Of a DNA stretch of 64,000 bases, positions 1 through 8,495 are shown piece by piece; within the stretch, counting starts at the first letter, position 1, and the number at the start of each line of letters is the position of its first letter. The DNA lies in contig NZ_BOMH01000059.1 in NCBI RefSeq assembly GCF_016862095.1, forward strand, positions 1-64,000, read 5' to 3'. The stretch comes from Actinoplanes cyaneus. GTDB lineage: Bacteria > Actinomycetota > Actinomycetes > Mycobacteriales > Micromonosporaceae. A program made the position numbers and the translations under genes. Under the pieces are notes generated by a model. The model was not told the origin of the DNA. It made no database searches and worked only from the letters and a program-made list of their open reading frames with translations.

Positions 1-1201
1 GACCCTGATCGCACTGGATGCGCTGCCGCTGACCGCGAACGGGAAGCTCGACCGGGCCGCGTTGCCGGACCCGGAGTTGGGAGGTGGTGGCGGGCGTGCT
101 CCGGCGACCGCGACCGAGGAGGTCCTGTGCGGCCTGTTCGCCGAGGTGCTCGGGGTGGAGTCGGTGCCGGCGGACGTGTCGTTCTTCGACCTCGGCGGCG
201 ACTCGCTGTCGGCGATGCGGCTCGTCGGCCGGATCCGGACCATGCTGGAGACCGAGGTCAACGTGCGGGCGTTGTTCATCACGCCGACCGTCGAGGCGGT
301 CGCGGCACTGCTGACCGGCCAGGCGGGAACCTCGGATCTCGGTGACCTCCTGCCCCTGCGGGCCACGGGCGACGGCACGCCGTTGTTCTGCTTCCCGCCG
401 AGCTCCGGGCTGAGCTGGTGCTACGCGGAACTTGCGCGGAAGCTGCCGGCGGGCAGTGCGGTCTACGGACTCCAGGCTCGCGGTTTCGGTGCCGGGGAGA
501 CGTTGCCGGACACCATCGAACTGGTCGCATCCGAGTACGTCGCGCGGATGCGGGCGGTGCGGCCGGTGGGGCCGTACCGGCTGCTGGGCTGGTCGTACGG
601 GGGTGTCGTGGCACACGCGGTCGCGACCCGCCTGCAGGCCTTGGGGGAGACCGTCGAACTGCTGGCGATCCTCGACGGTTACCCGGCCGGCCAGGGAACT
701 CGCCCGGAACCGTCCGGGCGAGCCGAGCCCGGAGCAGCCACGGAGCCGTCCATGGAGGGCGGGGTGCTGACCGAGATCGCTCGGGTCAACGCGCACAGCC
801 ATGAGTTGATGAGCCGGTTCGAGCCCGCGGTGTACCGCGGTGACCTGTTGCTCTTCATCGCGGAGGGACGTCCTCCGGCTCGTGGCGACGACGGCTCGGC
901 CGGGCCGGGCCGGCTCGGCGCGCCTGTCGTGGATGCGCCTGTTGTGGATGCGTCTGCCACGGACGCGCTTGTCGTGGATGCGCCGGTGATGGTCGACGAG
1001 CCGGTCGCCGGTCGGGCCGCGCTGATCGAGCCCGCCGTCGGAGATCCGGAGATCTGGCGGCCCTACATCGATGGAGAGGTCGAGGCGCACCGCCTCGACG
1101 CGCCGCATCACGCCATGTTGAGCGGCGCAGCGCTGGATGACTTGATTCGTGTTCTTGCAGAGAGGTGCGACAGCGATGGAGACAACGCCGACCCCACATG
1201 A
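1..1201 (+). CDS. NRPS C-terminal fragment: A-domain end, PCP, thioesterase (5' partial)
   Basis: This is the 3' end of a nonribosomal peptide synthetase, open from base 2. The first residues carry the adenylation A10 motif (NGKLDR). A peptidyl carrier domain follows with the phosphopantetheine motif [14 protein letters not shown], and then a type I thioesterase with the nucleophile motif GWSYGG (about nt 590-607), an LDGY segment and a late HH (DAPHHAML) for the catalytic His. It should release the finished peptide by hydrolysis or cyclisation. Between the thioesterase core and the His there is a low-complexity insert of five APVVD-like repeats (920-994). The stop overlaps the next gene by 26 bases, so the two are probably translated together. 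The upstream modules lie outside the window. Confidence 0.93.
   Translation, partial: TLIALDALPLTANGKLDRAALPDPELGGGGGRAPATATEEVLCGLFAEVLGVESVPADVSFFDLGGDSLSAMRLVGRIRTMLETEVNVRALFITPTVEAVAALLTGQAGTSDLGDLLPLRATGDGTPLFCFPPSSGLSWCYAELARKLPAGSAVYGLQARGFGAGETLPDTIELVASEYVARMRAVRPVGPYRLLGWSYGGVVAHAVATRLQALGETVELLAILDGYPAGQGTRPEPSGRAEPGAATEPSMEGGVLTEIARVNAHSHELMSRFEPAVYRGDLLLFIAEGRPPARGDDGSAGPGRLGAPVVDAPVVDASATDALVVDAPVMVDEPVAGRAALIEPAVGDPEIWRPYIDGEVEAHRLDAPHHAMLSGAALDDLIRVLAERCDSDGDNADPT
920..994 (+). repeat. Five 15-bp in-frame repeats inside the thioesterase
   Basis: Five consecutive 15-bp units encode [20 protein letters not shown] and APVMV. The first two and the fourth are nearly identical at DNA level (gcgcctgtcgtggat type). 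The unit length keeps the frame. The array falls between the thioesterase core and the segment with the catalytic His, where a flexible loop could be tolerated. Confidence 0.85.
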
Positions 1202-1814
1202 CGAACTGGAGAGTGCCGAGGTCGCCACGGACCCGGCCGGCCCACCGCGGCGGCCCCGCTCTCGCTATCTGATCCCCGGCATCGTGATCGTCGTCGTCCT
1301 GGTGCTGCTGGGCGGCTTCGGCGCCGGAATCTTCTTCGCGCGGTCCTCGGACGCCGACGACAGCACGGTTACGAATGCCGTCTCGCCGTCGTCCGACCCG
1401 CGGTTCGCGGAAGCCATGAAATTCGTCACCTGCATGCGTGGGAAAGGAGTGCCGAATTACCCGGACGCGCAGCCGAACGGCGAATTGCTTCTTACCAACG
1501 ACAGTGGCGTCAGCATCACTTCGAAGCCGTATCAGGACGCCGAGGCGGCCTGTAAGCAGTTCCTTCCTTCCGGGGTTTCGCAGGAGGGTCAGCCGCCGGC
1601 CGATCCCGGTGCACAATCCGCGCCCCCGGCGCAGCGCCCGCCGGACCTGACCGCGTACGTGAAATGCATTCGGGACAAGGGAGTGACGCAATTCCCGGAC
1701 GCCGACGCGCTCGGCAACTTCAGCAATGTCGATCCGAACTGGCCCGGGCTTCAGAAGGCGCAGGCCGCCTGTGCGAAGCACCTGCCGCCCGGCACGCCCG
1801 GAGCTCCCAAGTAA
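1176..1814 (+). CDS. Membrane-anchored protein with two Cys-pair (CMR...AC) modules
   Basis: This is a 212-residue protein of unknown function. It has a short cytoplasmic N-terminus, one transmembrane segment at about 31-55 and an outward domain with two related modules. Each module starts with a C-[MI]-R-x-K-G-V-x-x-[FY]-P-D motif and ends with A-x-A-A-C. The Cys pairs are C86/C126 and C164/C199, so disulfides are plausible. ATG 1176 was chosen because AGAGAGG stands 8-9 bases upstream; an in-frame GTG at 1149 lacks such a site. It overlaps the NRPS stop. The same module occurs in the genes at 2006 and 5779, which suggests a shared role with the exporter between them. Confidence 0.8.
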   Translation: METTPTPHDELESAEVATDPAGPPRRPRSRYLIPGIVIVVVLVLLGGFGAGIFFARSSDADDSTVTNAVSPSSDPRFAEAMKFVTCMRGKGVPNYPDAQPNGELLLTNDSGVSITSKPYQDAEAACKQFLPSGVSQEGQPPADPGAQSAPPAQRPPDLTAYVKCIRDKGVTQFPDADALGNFSNVDPNWPGLQKAQAACAKHLPPGTPGAPK

Positions 1815-1829
1815 CCCGCCTCACCTCTG

Positions 1830-1864
1830 ACCCGGTCCGCCGGCACTTCGTCGGCGGACCGGGT
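1830..1864 (+). terminator. Strong hairpin after the first Cys-module gene
   Basis: A perfect 13-bp inverted repeat (ACCCGGTCCGCCG at 1830-1842, complement at 1852-1864) has a 9-base loop and lies 16 bases after the stop. It probably ends the NRPS transcript. The 140 bases that follow, up to 2005, would then contain a promoter for the export block. Confidence 0.75.
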
Positions 1865-2005
1865 GTTCGCTGTTCAAAAGCTGTTTCGGAAGATCTCCGC
1901 GAAGCAGCGGTGAGGTAGATGGTTCTGGCTGAAACGTCGGTGAAACCGGTCCTCCCGTAGGAATGTCGTCGAGACACGAAGCTTCGGCTGCTACAGGAGG
2001 ACATA

Positions 2006-2608
2006 ATGATTGAGGTAACGGGTGCTCGTGCATCTGGAGCCGGATGGTTCCGCAATGCCGGTGTCGTAGCTGTTCTACTCGTGACCACTGCGGTCGGAGC
2101 GGGCTGCGCCGACAAATCCGGCGACGGGAACACGGTGGCTTCGGCGCCGGATCCGACCACTGCCGCAACCGTGGCCCCGGCCGCTCCAAGTGGCGGAACG
2201 GGCGATCTCGCCGCGTATGTCAATTGCATGCGACAGAATGGCATGCCGGACTTCCCCGACCCGGAGAACGGTTCTCTGGCTCTTCCGGACGGCGTCAACC
2301 CGAACTCGAAGGAGTTCAAGGACGCCGAGGCGAAGTGCGCGACGGTCAAGCCGGCGGGGCAGCCGCAGAAGGGCGACAAGGGCGCCCAGGACACCTGGTC
2401 GCAGGACGACAAGATCAAGTATGCGAAGTGCATGCGCGAGAACGGCGCGACAGGCTTCTCCGACCCGGACGCCAACGGCGACTTCTCCAACCGCAAGGGT
2501 GCGGGCCCGGACCCGGAGTCGGAGCAGTACAAGGCGGCCGAAGAGGCTTGCAAGAAGTTCAAGGGGAGCGTCCCCGAGGAAGCGCCGCAGGGCGGGGCCG
2601 GTAAGTGA
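2006..2608 (+). CDS. Lipoprotein with two Cys-pair (CMR...AC) modules
   Basis: This is a 200-residue predicted lipoprotein. An N-terminal hydrophobic stretch ends in a lipobox-like VGAGC (C34 would be lipidated). A Pro/Ala/Thr linker follows, then two modules: YVNCMRQNGMPDFPDP with C74/C111, and YAKCMRENGATGFSDPD with C142/C182. ATG 2006 has a clear AGGAGG at 1995-2000. The stop overlaps the adaptor start (GTGA), so it forms an operon with the HlyD/MacB genes. I know of no assigned function for this module. A role as extracytoplasmic partner of the exporter is inferred from position only. Confidence 0.82.
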   Translation: MIEVTGARASGAGWFRNAGVVAVLLVTTAVGAGCADKSGDGNTVASAPDPTTAATVAPAAPSGGTGDLAAYVNCMRQNGMPDFPDPENGSLALPDGVNPNSKEFKDAEAKCATVKPAGQPQKGDKGAQDTWSQDDKIKYAKCMRENGATGFSDPDANGDFSNRKGAGPDPESEQYKAAEEACKKFKGSVPEEAPQGGAGK

Positions 2609-3750
2609 GCACCGCCGAGGTCGCCACGGAGAAGGAGACCGGCGCGATCACCGCGAATGGTCACCGCCCGCGTCGACGTCGGCGCCGATGGCCGATGGTG
2701 GTCGTGGCCATCCTCGTTTGTGCCGGTGTTGCCGCCGCTGTGATTCTTCGACCCTGGGAAACCGCGAGCGAGGAACCCTCGTATCAGAACAAGACGGCCT
2801 ACGGGCTGGCGACGGTCGAGAAGGGCGACATCTCCGCGACCTCCCTGCAGAGCGGCAAGCTCGGCTACAAGGGCGTCTACAACGTGGTCAACAACGCCGA
2901 CGGCAAACTCACCCAGGCGCCGTCGGCCGGCCAGGTGATCAAAACGGGGAAGCCGCTGTACCGGGTGAACGGCACGCCGGTGATCTTGCTGCAGGGTGCC
3001 TATCTGCCGGTCTATCGGGCGCTCGAGTGGGGCTTGAAGGGCGTCGACGTGCGGCAGCTGAACGCCGCGCTGGTGTCGCTGAAGTACGCCACCGACGACC
3101 AGATCGATCCTGACTCCGAGTACTTCGGCGCGCAGACCTACTGGGCGATGCGGCGGTTCCAGGCGGCAATGGGGTTGAAGAAGACCGGGACGCTGCCGCT
3201 GGGGCAGGCGGTCTTCCTGCCGGTGAACGAGGTCCGCATCACCAAGGTCAGCGGGACCGTCGGCGCCGGTGTCACGCCGGGGCAGACCGTCATAGAGGCC
3301 TCGTCCACCGAACGTCAGGCCACGCTGCAGCTCAATGCCAGTCAGCAGGCGGAGGTCAAGGCCGGTGACAAGGTGACGATCACGCTGCCCACCGGCCGGA
3401 AGACGCCCGGCGAGGTGTCGGCGGTCGGCAAGGTCGCGACCACCGTCGGCGAGAAGACGACCGTCGACGTCTACGTCAAGCTGTCCAAGCCGGCGGAGAC
3501 CGGTGCCCTCGACCAGACCCCGGTGCAGATCGCCATCGTGTCGGACACCTCGAAGGGTGTCCTGTCGGTCCCGGTGAACGCGTTGCTGGCGCTCGCCGGT
3601 GGGGGATACGCGGTCGAGGTGGTGGACGCCGCCGGTGGACACCAGCTGGTCCGCGTCGAGACCGGTCTGATCGACGACGGCGAGGGCCGGGTCGAGGTCT
3701 CCGGCACGGGGCTGGCGGAAGGCCAGAAAGTCGTGGTGCCGGCGTCATGA
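2605..3750 (+). CDS. HlyD/MacA-like periplasmic adaptor with peptidoglycan-binding domain
   Basis: This 381-residue membrane fusion-type protein starts at GTG 2605, overlapping the lipoprotein stop. A basic stretch (RPRRRRRR) precedes one transmembrane helix at about 29-48. A segment around residues 145-195 ([33 protein letters not shown]) resembles PG_binding_1 repeats. The C-terminal half has beta-rich adaptor features ([24 protein letters not shown]). Such adaptors pair with MacB-type transporters in Gram-positive bacteria and may dock on the cell wall. The next gene overlaps by ATGA. Confidence 0.88.
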   Translation: MSTAEVATEKETGAITANGHRPRRRRRRWPMVVVAILVCAGVAAAVILRPWETASEEPSYQNKTAYGLATVEKGDISATSLQSGKLGYKGVYNVVNNADGKLTQAPSAGQVIKTGKPLYRVNGTPVILLQGAYLPVYRALEWGLKGVDVRQLNAALVSLKYATDDQIDPDSEYFGAQTYWAMRRFQAAMGLKKTGTLPLGQAVFLPVNEVRITKVSGTVGAGVTPGQTVIEASSTERQATLQLNASQQAEVKAGDKVTITLPTGRKTPGEVSAVGKVATTVGEKTTVDVYVKLSKPAETGALDQTPVQIAIVSDTSKGVLSVPVNALLALAGGGYAVEVVDAAGGHQLVRVETGLIDDGEGRVEVSGTGLAEGQKVVVPAS

Positions 3751-4529
3751 TCGGAAAGCAGACGGTCACGGTGGAGAGGGAAGCCGCGGGCGAAGCGGTC
3801 GATGAGCCGGCCCGCAGCGGTACGCCGGTTCTCCAGTTGGAGAACGTCGGGAAGGTTTACCCCGGCCTGTCGCCGGTGGTGGCGCTGGACGGCGCCACGT
3901 TCACGATCTGCCGGGGGGAGCTGGTGGCGATCGTCGGCCCCTCGGGCTCCGGGAAGTCCACCCTGCTCCAGGTGATGGGCACACTGGACCGGCCCACCTC
4001 GGGGACGGTGCGGGTGGTCGGTGACGACGTGGCCCGGATGACGGACCGCGATCTGGCCTGGCTGCGCGCGACCCAGATCGGGTTCGTCTTCCAGCAGTTC
4101 TTCCTGGCCGAACACGCTACGGCGCTGGAGAACGTGGCTGACGGCCTGTTCTACTCCGGCACCCGGCACCGCGACCGGATCCAGGCCGCCTCCACCGCGC
4201 TCGACCGGGTCGGCCTGGGCCATCGGGTGCACCACCGCCCGGCCGAGCTGTCCGGTGGTGAGCGGCAGCGGGTCGCGATCGCCCGGGCGCTGGTCGGCAA
4301 CCCGGCCATCGTGCTGGCCGATGAGCCGACCGGCAACCTGGACAGTGTCTCCGGCGGGGCTGTCTACGAGTTGTTGCGACAGCTCAACGACGAGGGGACG
4401 ACCATCGTGGTGATCACTCACGATCGGGATCTGGCGGCCCGTCTGCCGCGCCGTATCGAGGTGCTGGACGGGCACGTCGTCGCCGATGTCGCTCAGTACC
4501 ACGACAGTGCGCCCGGGGAGGGTGACTGA
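3747..4529 (+). CDS. MacB/LolD-type ABC transporter ATPase
   Basis: This 260-residue nucleotide-binding subunit has Walker [10 protein letters not shown] at 64-72, the signature LSGGERQR at 168-175, Walker B IVLADEP at about 188-194 and the family marker TGNLDS. It energises the permease encoded directly downstream. It overlaps the adaptor by four bases (ATGA), and the permease start follows its stop by one base, so the three are co-translated. In this cluster it most likely exports the peptide product or gives self-protection (inference). Confidence 0.95.
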   Translation: MIGKQTVTVEREAAGEAVDEPARSGTPVLQLENVGKVYPGLSPVVALDGATFTICRGELVAIVGPSGSGKSTLLQVMGTLDRPTSGTVRVVGDDVARMTDRDLAWLRATQIGFVFQQFFLAEHATALENVADGLFYSGTRHRDRIQAASTALDRVGLGHRVHHRPAELSGGERQRVAIARALVGNPAIVLADEPTGNLDSVSGGAVYELLRQLNDEGTTIVVITHDRDLAARLPRRIEVLDGHVVADVAQYHDSAPGEGD

Positions 4530-4530
4530 C

Positions 4531-5727
4531 ATGGCGGCGACGACTGCGGTGCGGCTGCACCCCGTCGACCTGGCCCGGGTGGCGAGCGTGGGATTGCGTA
4601 CCCGACGGGTCCGGGCCGCGTTGTCGGCTCTGGGCATCGCGATCGGGGTGGCCGCGATGGTCGCGGTGCTGGGCCTCTCGGCCTCGTCCCAGGCGGGTCT
4701 GCTGTCGGAGATCGACAAGCTGGGCACCAACCTGCTCACTGTCGAGCCCGGCAAGACGATGGCGGGGGAGACGGCGAAGCTGCCCAAGACGGCGACGGGC
4801 ATGATCGGACGGGTCGGTCCGGTCGAGAACGTGCAGAGCACCGGCGAGATCTCCGCCAAGGCGTACCGCACCCCGTACGTGCCGGAGGTCAACACCAACG
4901 GGCTGTCGGTGAACGCGGCGAGCCTGGGCCTGCCGGCGGCGGTCAGCACCTCGGTGGCCCAGGGCAGATATCTCGACGCGGCCTCGGCCACCCAGCCGGT
5001 CGCCGTGCTGGGCGCGACCGCGGCTGAGCGGCTGGGCATCTTCCACCTGATCCCCGACGAGCGGATCTGGGTCGGCGACCAGTGGTTCTACGTCTCGGGC
5101 ATCCTCAACCCGGCGAAGCTGACCCCGGAGGTCGACACCGCGGTGCTCGTCGGATACGACTCGGCGAGCAAGTACCTGGGCTTCGACGGGTACTCGACCA
5201 AGGTATACGTGCTGGCACAGCAGGAGCAGGTCACGTCCGTCTACAACGTGCTCGCCGCGACCGCCAATCCCGCGGATCCGGACGAGATCACCGTCAGCCG
5301 GCCCTCGTCGGCGCTGATCGCCCGCGCGGCCGCGCAGTCCGCGTTCAACGGCCTGTTCCTCGGCCTCGGCGCGGTCGCCCTGCTGGTGGGCGGAATCGGG
5401 GTGGCCAACACGATGGTCATCTCCGTGCTGGAACGGCGATCCGAGATCGGGCTGCGGCGCGCGCTCGGCGCGACCCGGGGCGACATCCGGACCCAGTTCC
5501 TGGCCGAGGCGGTCCTGCTCGCGGCGATCGGCGGGGTCGTGGGGGTGGGTGCCGGCGTCCTGGCCACGGTGGCCTACGCCCAGGCCCGGGACTGGGCCAC
5601 GGTGGTACCCCCACTGGCCTGGGCCGGTGGACTGGGCGCATCGATCGCCATCGGCGCGGTAGCGGGTCTGCTGCCGGCCCTGCGCGCGGCCCGGATGGCG
5701 CCGACCGAGGCTCTGCGGACGGCGTAG
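4531..5727 (+). CDS. MacB-type ABC transporter permease (FtsX-like)
   Basis: This 398-residue permease has an N-terminal transmembrane helix (about residues 28-52), a large extracytoplasmic domain, and three C-terminal helices in the FtsX-like core (LGAVALLVGGIGVANTMVISVLERRSEIGLRRALGATRGDI). ATG 4531 is preferred over an in-frame upstream ATG at 4486 because GGGGAGGGT (4515-4523) precedes it. It works with the ATPase at 3747 and the adaptor at 2605. This kind of transporter moves substrates from the outer face of the membrane outward. Confidence 0.93.
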   Translation: MAATTAVRLHPVDLARVASVGLRTRRVRAALSALGIAIGVAAMVAVLGLSASSQAGLLSEIDKLGTNLLTVEPGKTMAGETAKLPKTATGMIGRVGPVENVQSTGEISAKAYRTPYVPEVNTNGLSVNAASLGLPAAVSTSVAQGRYLDAASATQPVAVLGATAAERLGIFHLIPDERIWVGDQWFYVSGILNPAKLTPEVDTAVLVGYDSASKYLGFDGYSTKVYVLAQQEQVTSVYNVLAATANPADPDEITVSRPSSALIARAAAQSAFNGLFLGLGAVALLVGGIGVANTMVISVLERRSEIGLRRALGATRGDIRTQFLAEAVLLAAIGGVVGVGAGVLATVAYAQARDWATVVPPLAWAGGLGASIAIGAVAGLLPALRAARMAPTEALRTA

Positions 5728-5778
5728 GCCGCCGCCGGTGATCCTGACAATTCTCTTATCACTGTGCGGAGGAAAGCC

Positions 5779-6057
5779 GTGTTCAAAGCGATCCATGTCG
5801 TCCTCCTGGGCGTGGGTGTCGCCATTCTGATGAGCGGTTGTGGCGGGGATCCCGCCAGCCGGGTTCACTCGGTGACGCCGTCGGCATCAGCTTCCGCCGC
5901 CAAGATGACCTTTTCCGCCTGCATGCGGGGGAACGGAGTGCCGGAGTTTCCGGACAAGGGCTCCGACGGTGGATATCACTTCGATTCTGGCGGCGGCCTG
6001 GATCCATTCTCGTTCGAGTACCAGGCGGCCTATGAGGCCTGCGAGGGATTCATCTAG
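5779..6057 (+). CDS. Small lipoprotein with one Cys-pair (CMR...AC) module
   Basis: This 92-residue predicted lipoprotein has the lipobox LMSGC (C21), a short Ser/Ala linker and a single module, CMRGNGVPEFPDKG with C48 and C88. GTG 5779 is chosen because GGAGGAAA at 5768-5775 sits just upstream; the in-frame GTG at 5764 overlaps that ribosome site. It closes the export block and is the third member of the family seen at 1176 and 2006. The 40-residue spacing of its Cys pair matches the other modules. Confidence 0.78.
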   Translation: MFKAIHVVLLGVGVAILMSGCGGDPASRVHSVTPSASASAAKMTFSACMRGNGVPEFPDKGSDGGYHFDSGGGLDPFSFEYQAAYEACEGFI

Positions 6058-6134
6058 GACAAAGGGCGAGGCGCGGTCCCCGTTTCTCGCCCTTCACCCC
6101 TGTGCCGGCTGATCTCCCCCGGGCCGGCCAGGGC

Positions 6135-6175
6135 GGGTCTGGTTGGACTGCCCCGGGTGCAGTCCAACCAGACCC
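6135..6175. terminator. Perfect 17-bp hairpin before the halogenase
   Basis: Arms GGGTCTGGTTGGACTGC (6135-6151) and the exact complement (6159-6175) flank a 7-base loop. This is the strongest hairpin in the early part of the window and probably ends the export operon. The stem contains TTGGAC and GTCCAA, the half-sites of the StrR/Bbr operator, in inverted order. Confidence 0.75.
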
Positions 6176-6370
6176 GTTGGAACGGTGCCGAACGGTCAGT
6201 TGGACAAACGTTGTCGGATCCTCGTCGTCATGTGATCCTGGGCCGGGCGGGAATCCCATTGTCGGTTCATCCACGAAATCGTGAGACCGAGTGCGCTGCC
6301 GTCCGATAAACGAGGCTGCAGGGGCGCCACCAATGGTGCCGTCTCCTGTGCGCGATCCGAAAGGTGGGCT

Positions 6371-7867
6371 ATGAGCGCGGTCAAGGAAGAAGAATTCGAC
6401 GTAGTGGTGGTGGGCGGCGGCCCGGCGGGCTCGACGCTCGGCACGCTGGTGGCGATGCAGGGGCATCGTGTGCTGATCCTGGAGAAGGAGACGTTCCCTC
6501 GCTATCAGATCGGCGAGTCGCTGCTGCCGTCCACGATCCACGGGATCTGTCACCTGCTCGGGGTCAGTGAGGAGATCGCGAAGGCCGGCTTCCCGCGCAA
6601 GAAGGGCGGCACCTTCCGCTGGGGGTCCGGGTCCACCCCGTGGAACTTCTCCTTCTCGGTGTCACCGAAGATCTCCGGCCCCACCTCGTTCGCCTACCAG
6701 GTGGAACGGAGCAAGTTCGACAAGATCCTGCTGGACAACGCGGCGCGCAAGGGCGCCGAGGTGCGGCAGAACAGCACCGTCCTCGACGTCCTCGAGGACG
6801 GCGAGCGGGTCGCGGGCGTGGTCTACCGGGACGCGGACGCCGGTGAGCACCGGGTACGCGCGAAGTACGTGGTGGACGGCTCCGGCAACACCAGCAGCCT
6901 GTACAAGCGGGTGGGCGGGACGCGCGAGTACTCGGAGTTCTTCCGCAGCCTCGCCCTCTTCGGATACTTCGAGAACGGCGCCCGGATGGCCGAACCCTTC
7001 AGCGGCAACATCTTCTGCGAGGCGTTCCCGAGCGGCTGGTTCTGGTACATCCCGCTCAGTGACACGCTGACCAGTGTCGGGGCGGTGGTCCGCAGGGAGG
7101 ACGCCGCGAAGATCCAGGGCGACCCGGAGACCGCGCTGAACAACCTGATCGCCGAGACGGGCACCGTCAAGAACTACCTGGCCGACGCCTCCCGGGTCAC
7201 CACCGGGCAGTACGGCGAGATCCGGGTGCGCAAGGACTACTCGTACCGCAACACGTCCTTCTGGCGGCCGGGCATGGTCCTGATCGGCGATGCCGCCTGT
7301 TTCGTCGACCCGGTCTTCTCGTCCGGGGTGCACCTGGCGACCTACAGCGGGCTGCTCGCCGCCCGTTCGATCAACAGCGTCCTGGCCGGCCGGATCGACG
7401 AGAAGTCCGCGTTCGACGAGTGCGAGGCACGCTACCGGCGCGAGTACAGCGTGTTCTACGAGTTCCTCATGTCGTTCTACGACATGCACGTCGACGAGTC
7501 CTCGTACTTCTGGTCCGCGAAGAAGGTCACCAGCAGCAGCCACACCGAGCTGGAGTCCTTCGTCGAGCTGGTCGCCGGCATGTCCACCACCGGGTTCGAG
7601 CTCGGCGGAGCCGAGGCCGCCGCCCTGCGTTTCAAGGAGAACTCGACGGAGTTCGCCGACGCGATCGACACCATGACCGCCCAGAACGAATCGAACATGT
7701 CCCCCCTGTTCAGGTCCGCGGTGGTTCGCCAGGCCATGCAGGAGGGCGCCCAGGTGCAGACCCGTGCGCAGCTCGGTGAGGACGCCGGTGACGAGTCGCC
7801 GCTGTTCGACGGCGGCCTGGTCGCTTCCGAGGACGGTCTGTTCTGGGAGCGTTCGGCACCGCGCTGA
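6371..7867 (+). CDS. FAD-dependent phenolic halogenase
   Basis: This 498-residue flavin-dependent halogenase of the glycopeptide (BhaA/ComH-like) type uses FADH2, oxygen and chloride to chlorinate an aromatic ring, usually on a carrier-bound Tyr or Hpg unit. The N-terminal FAD motif is VVVGGGPAGST (12-22), GESLLPS follows at 48-54, and the diagnostic WFWYIP is at 223-228. ATG 6371 has AAAGGTGG upstream; the longer reading from 6281 has no ribosome site. It stands alone between two strong hairpins, so it probably has its own promoter. TTGGAC at 6200-6205 may be half a regulator site. A flavin reductase would be needed from elsewhere. Confidence 0.93.
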   Translation: MSAVKEEEFDVVVVGGGPAGSTLGTLVAMQGHRVLILEKETFPRYQIGESLLPSTIHGICHLLGVSEEIAKAGFPRKKGGTFRWGSGSTPWNFSFSVSPKISGPTSFAYQVERSKFDKILLDNAARKGAEVRQNSTVLDVLEDGERVAGVVYRDADAGEHRVRAKYVVDGSGNTSSLYKRVGGTREYSEFFRSLALFGYFENGARMAEPFSGNIFCEAFPSGWFWYIPLSDTLTSVGAVVRREDAAKIQGDPETALNNLIAETGTVKNYLADASRVTTGQYGEIRVRKDYSYRNTSFWRPGMVLIGDAACFVDPVFSSGVHLATYSGLLAARSINSVLAGRIDEKSAFDECEARYRREYSVFYEFLMSFYDMHVDESSYFWSAKKVTSSSHTELESFVELVAGMSTTGFELGGAEAAALRFKENSTEFADAIDTMTAQNESNMSPLFRSAVVRQAMQEGAQVQTRAQLGEDAGDESPLFDGGLVASEDGLFWERSAPR

Positions 7868-7931
7868 GCGCCGTCACACGGACGGGCCGGCGGCGCTGAG
7901 GCGTGCCCCGCCGATCCCGGCAGCCGGAAAC

Positions 7932-7977
7932 ACGCATCGCCCGGCCCGCGACGAATGTCGTGAGCCGGGCGATGCGT
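7932..7977. terminator. Hairpin after the halogenase
   Basis: A 14-bp perfect stem (ACGCATCGCCCGGC at 7932-7945, complement at 7964-7977) has a further CGAC-gaat-GTCG stem inside the loop. It lies 65 bases after the halogenase stop. Confidence 0.75.
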
Positions 7978-8495
7978 TTGGGAACGATTCTGGTTGCGCG
8001 TCACCGGTCGCGAACGCACGCGGATCACCGGGCGAGCCGCCCGGGCGACGTGATCCATGTCATTATTCCGACTGTTTCCGGTGCCGGTCCAAAGGCCGTC
8101 GGCCGTTGGTTAAGGGCCCCTTCTCCATCATGCACCCCGACGGGTTTCACTAAGGTTTCATCCTACGTGGTGGAATCGGAAATCCGGCTCTTTCCGGTGC
8201 CTTCGCCGGTGTTCATGGCGTTGACCTGCATGCAAGCGCTTCCACAACATCACTGTGATCCCTGTGAATGGCCTGTGGCGTCAGTTGATCAATTGATCGG
8301 CGCGGTGCCGGTGGCCGTTCGGCGGGGGTTACCCCGTGCTGTCCAGGTCGGTACTCTCGGTCCGGCAACGCGCGAGATCAGCAATGGATTTCCATCTGGC
8401 CGGTGGCAAATGTGCTCCCGGTTCAACGACGATAGGAGATTCGGTTCAGTGATCCGTAATGGGATGGGCGCTCATATCCGGGGAGTCGTTGCGGG
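7978..8495 (+). promoter_or_regulatory. Non-coding region upstream of the first StrR-like gene
   Basis: No convincing gene is seen in these 518 bases; the open frame across it has no family features. It contains a perfect palindrome GATCAATTGATC (8287-8298), a smaller dyad ATCACTGTGAT (8249-8259), and GTCCAA (8087-8092) with TTGGTT 13 bases further on. A regulator-controlled promoter is likely, but I cannot place the -10/-35 boxes with confidence. Confidence 0.4.

Noticed and set aside
1720-3642. 640-codon minus-strand frame
   Set aside because: It overlaps two well-supported plus-strand genes (lipoprotein and adaptor), and its translation has no family features.
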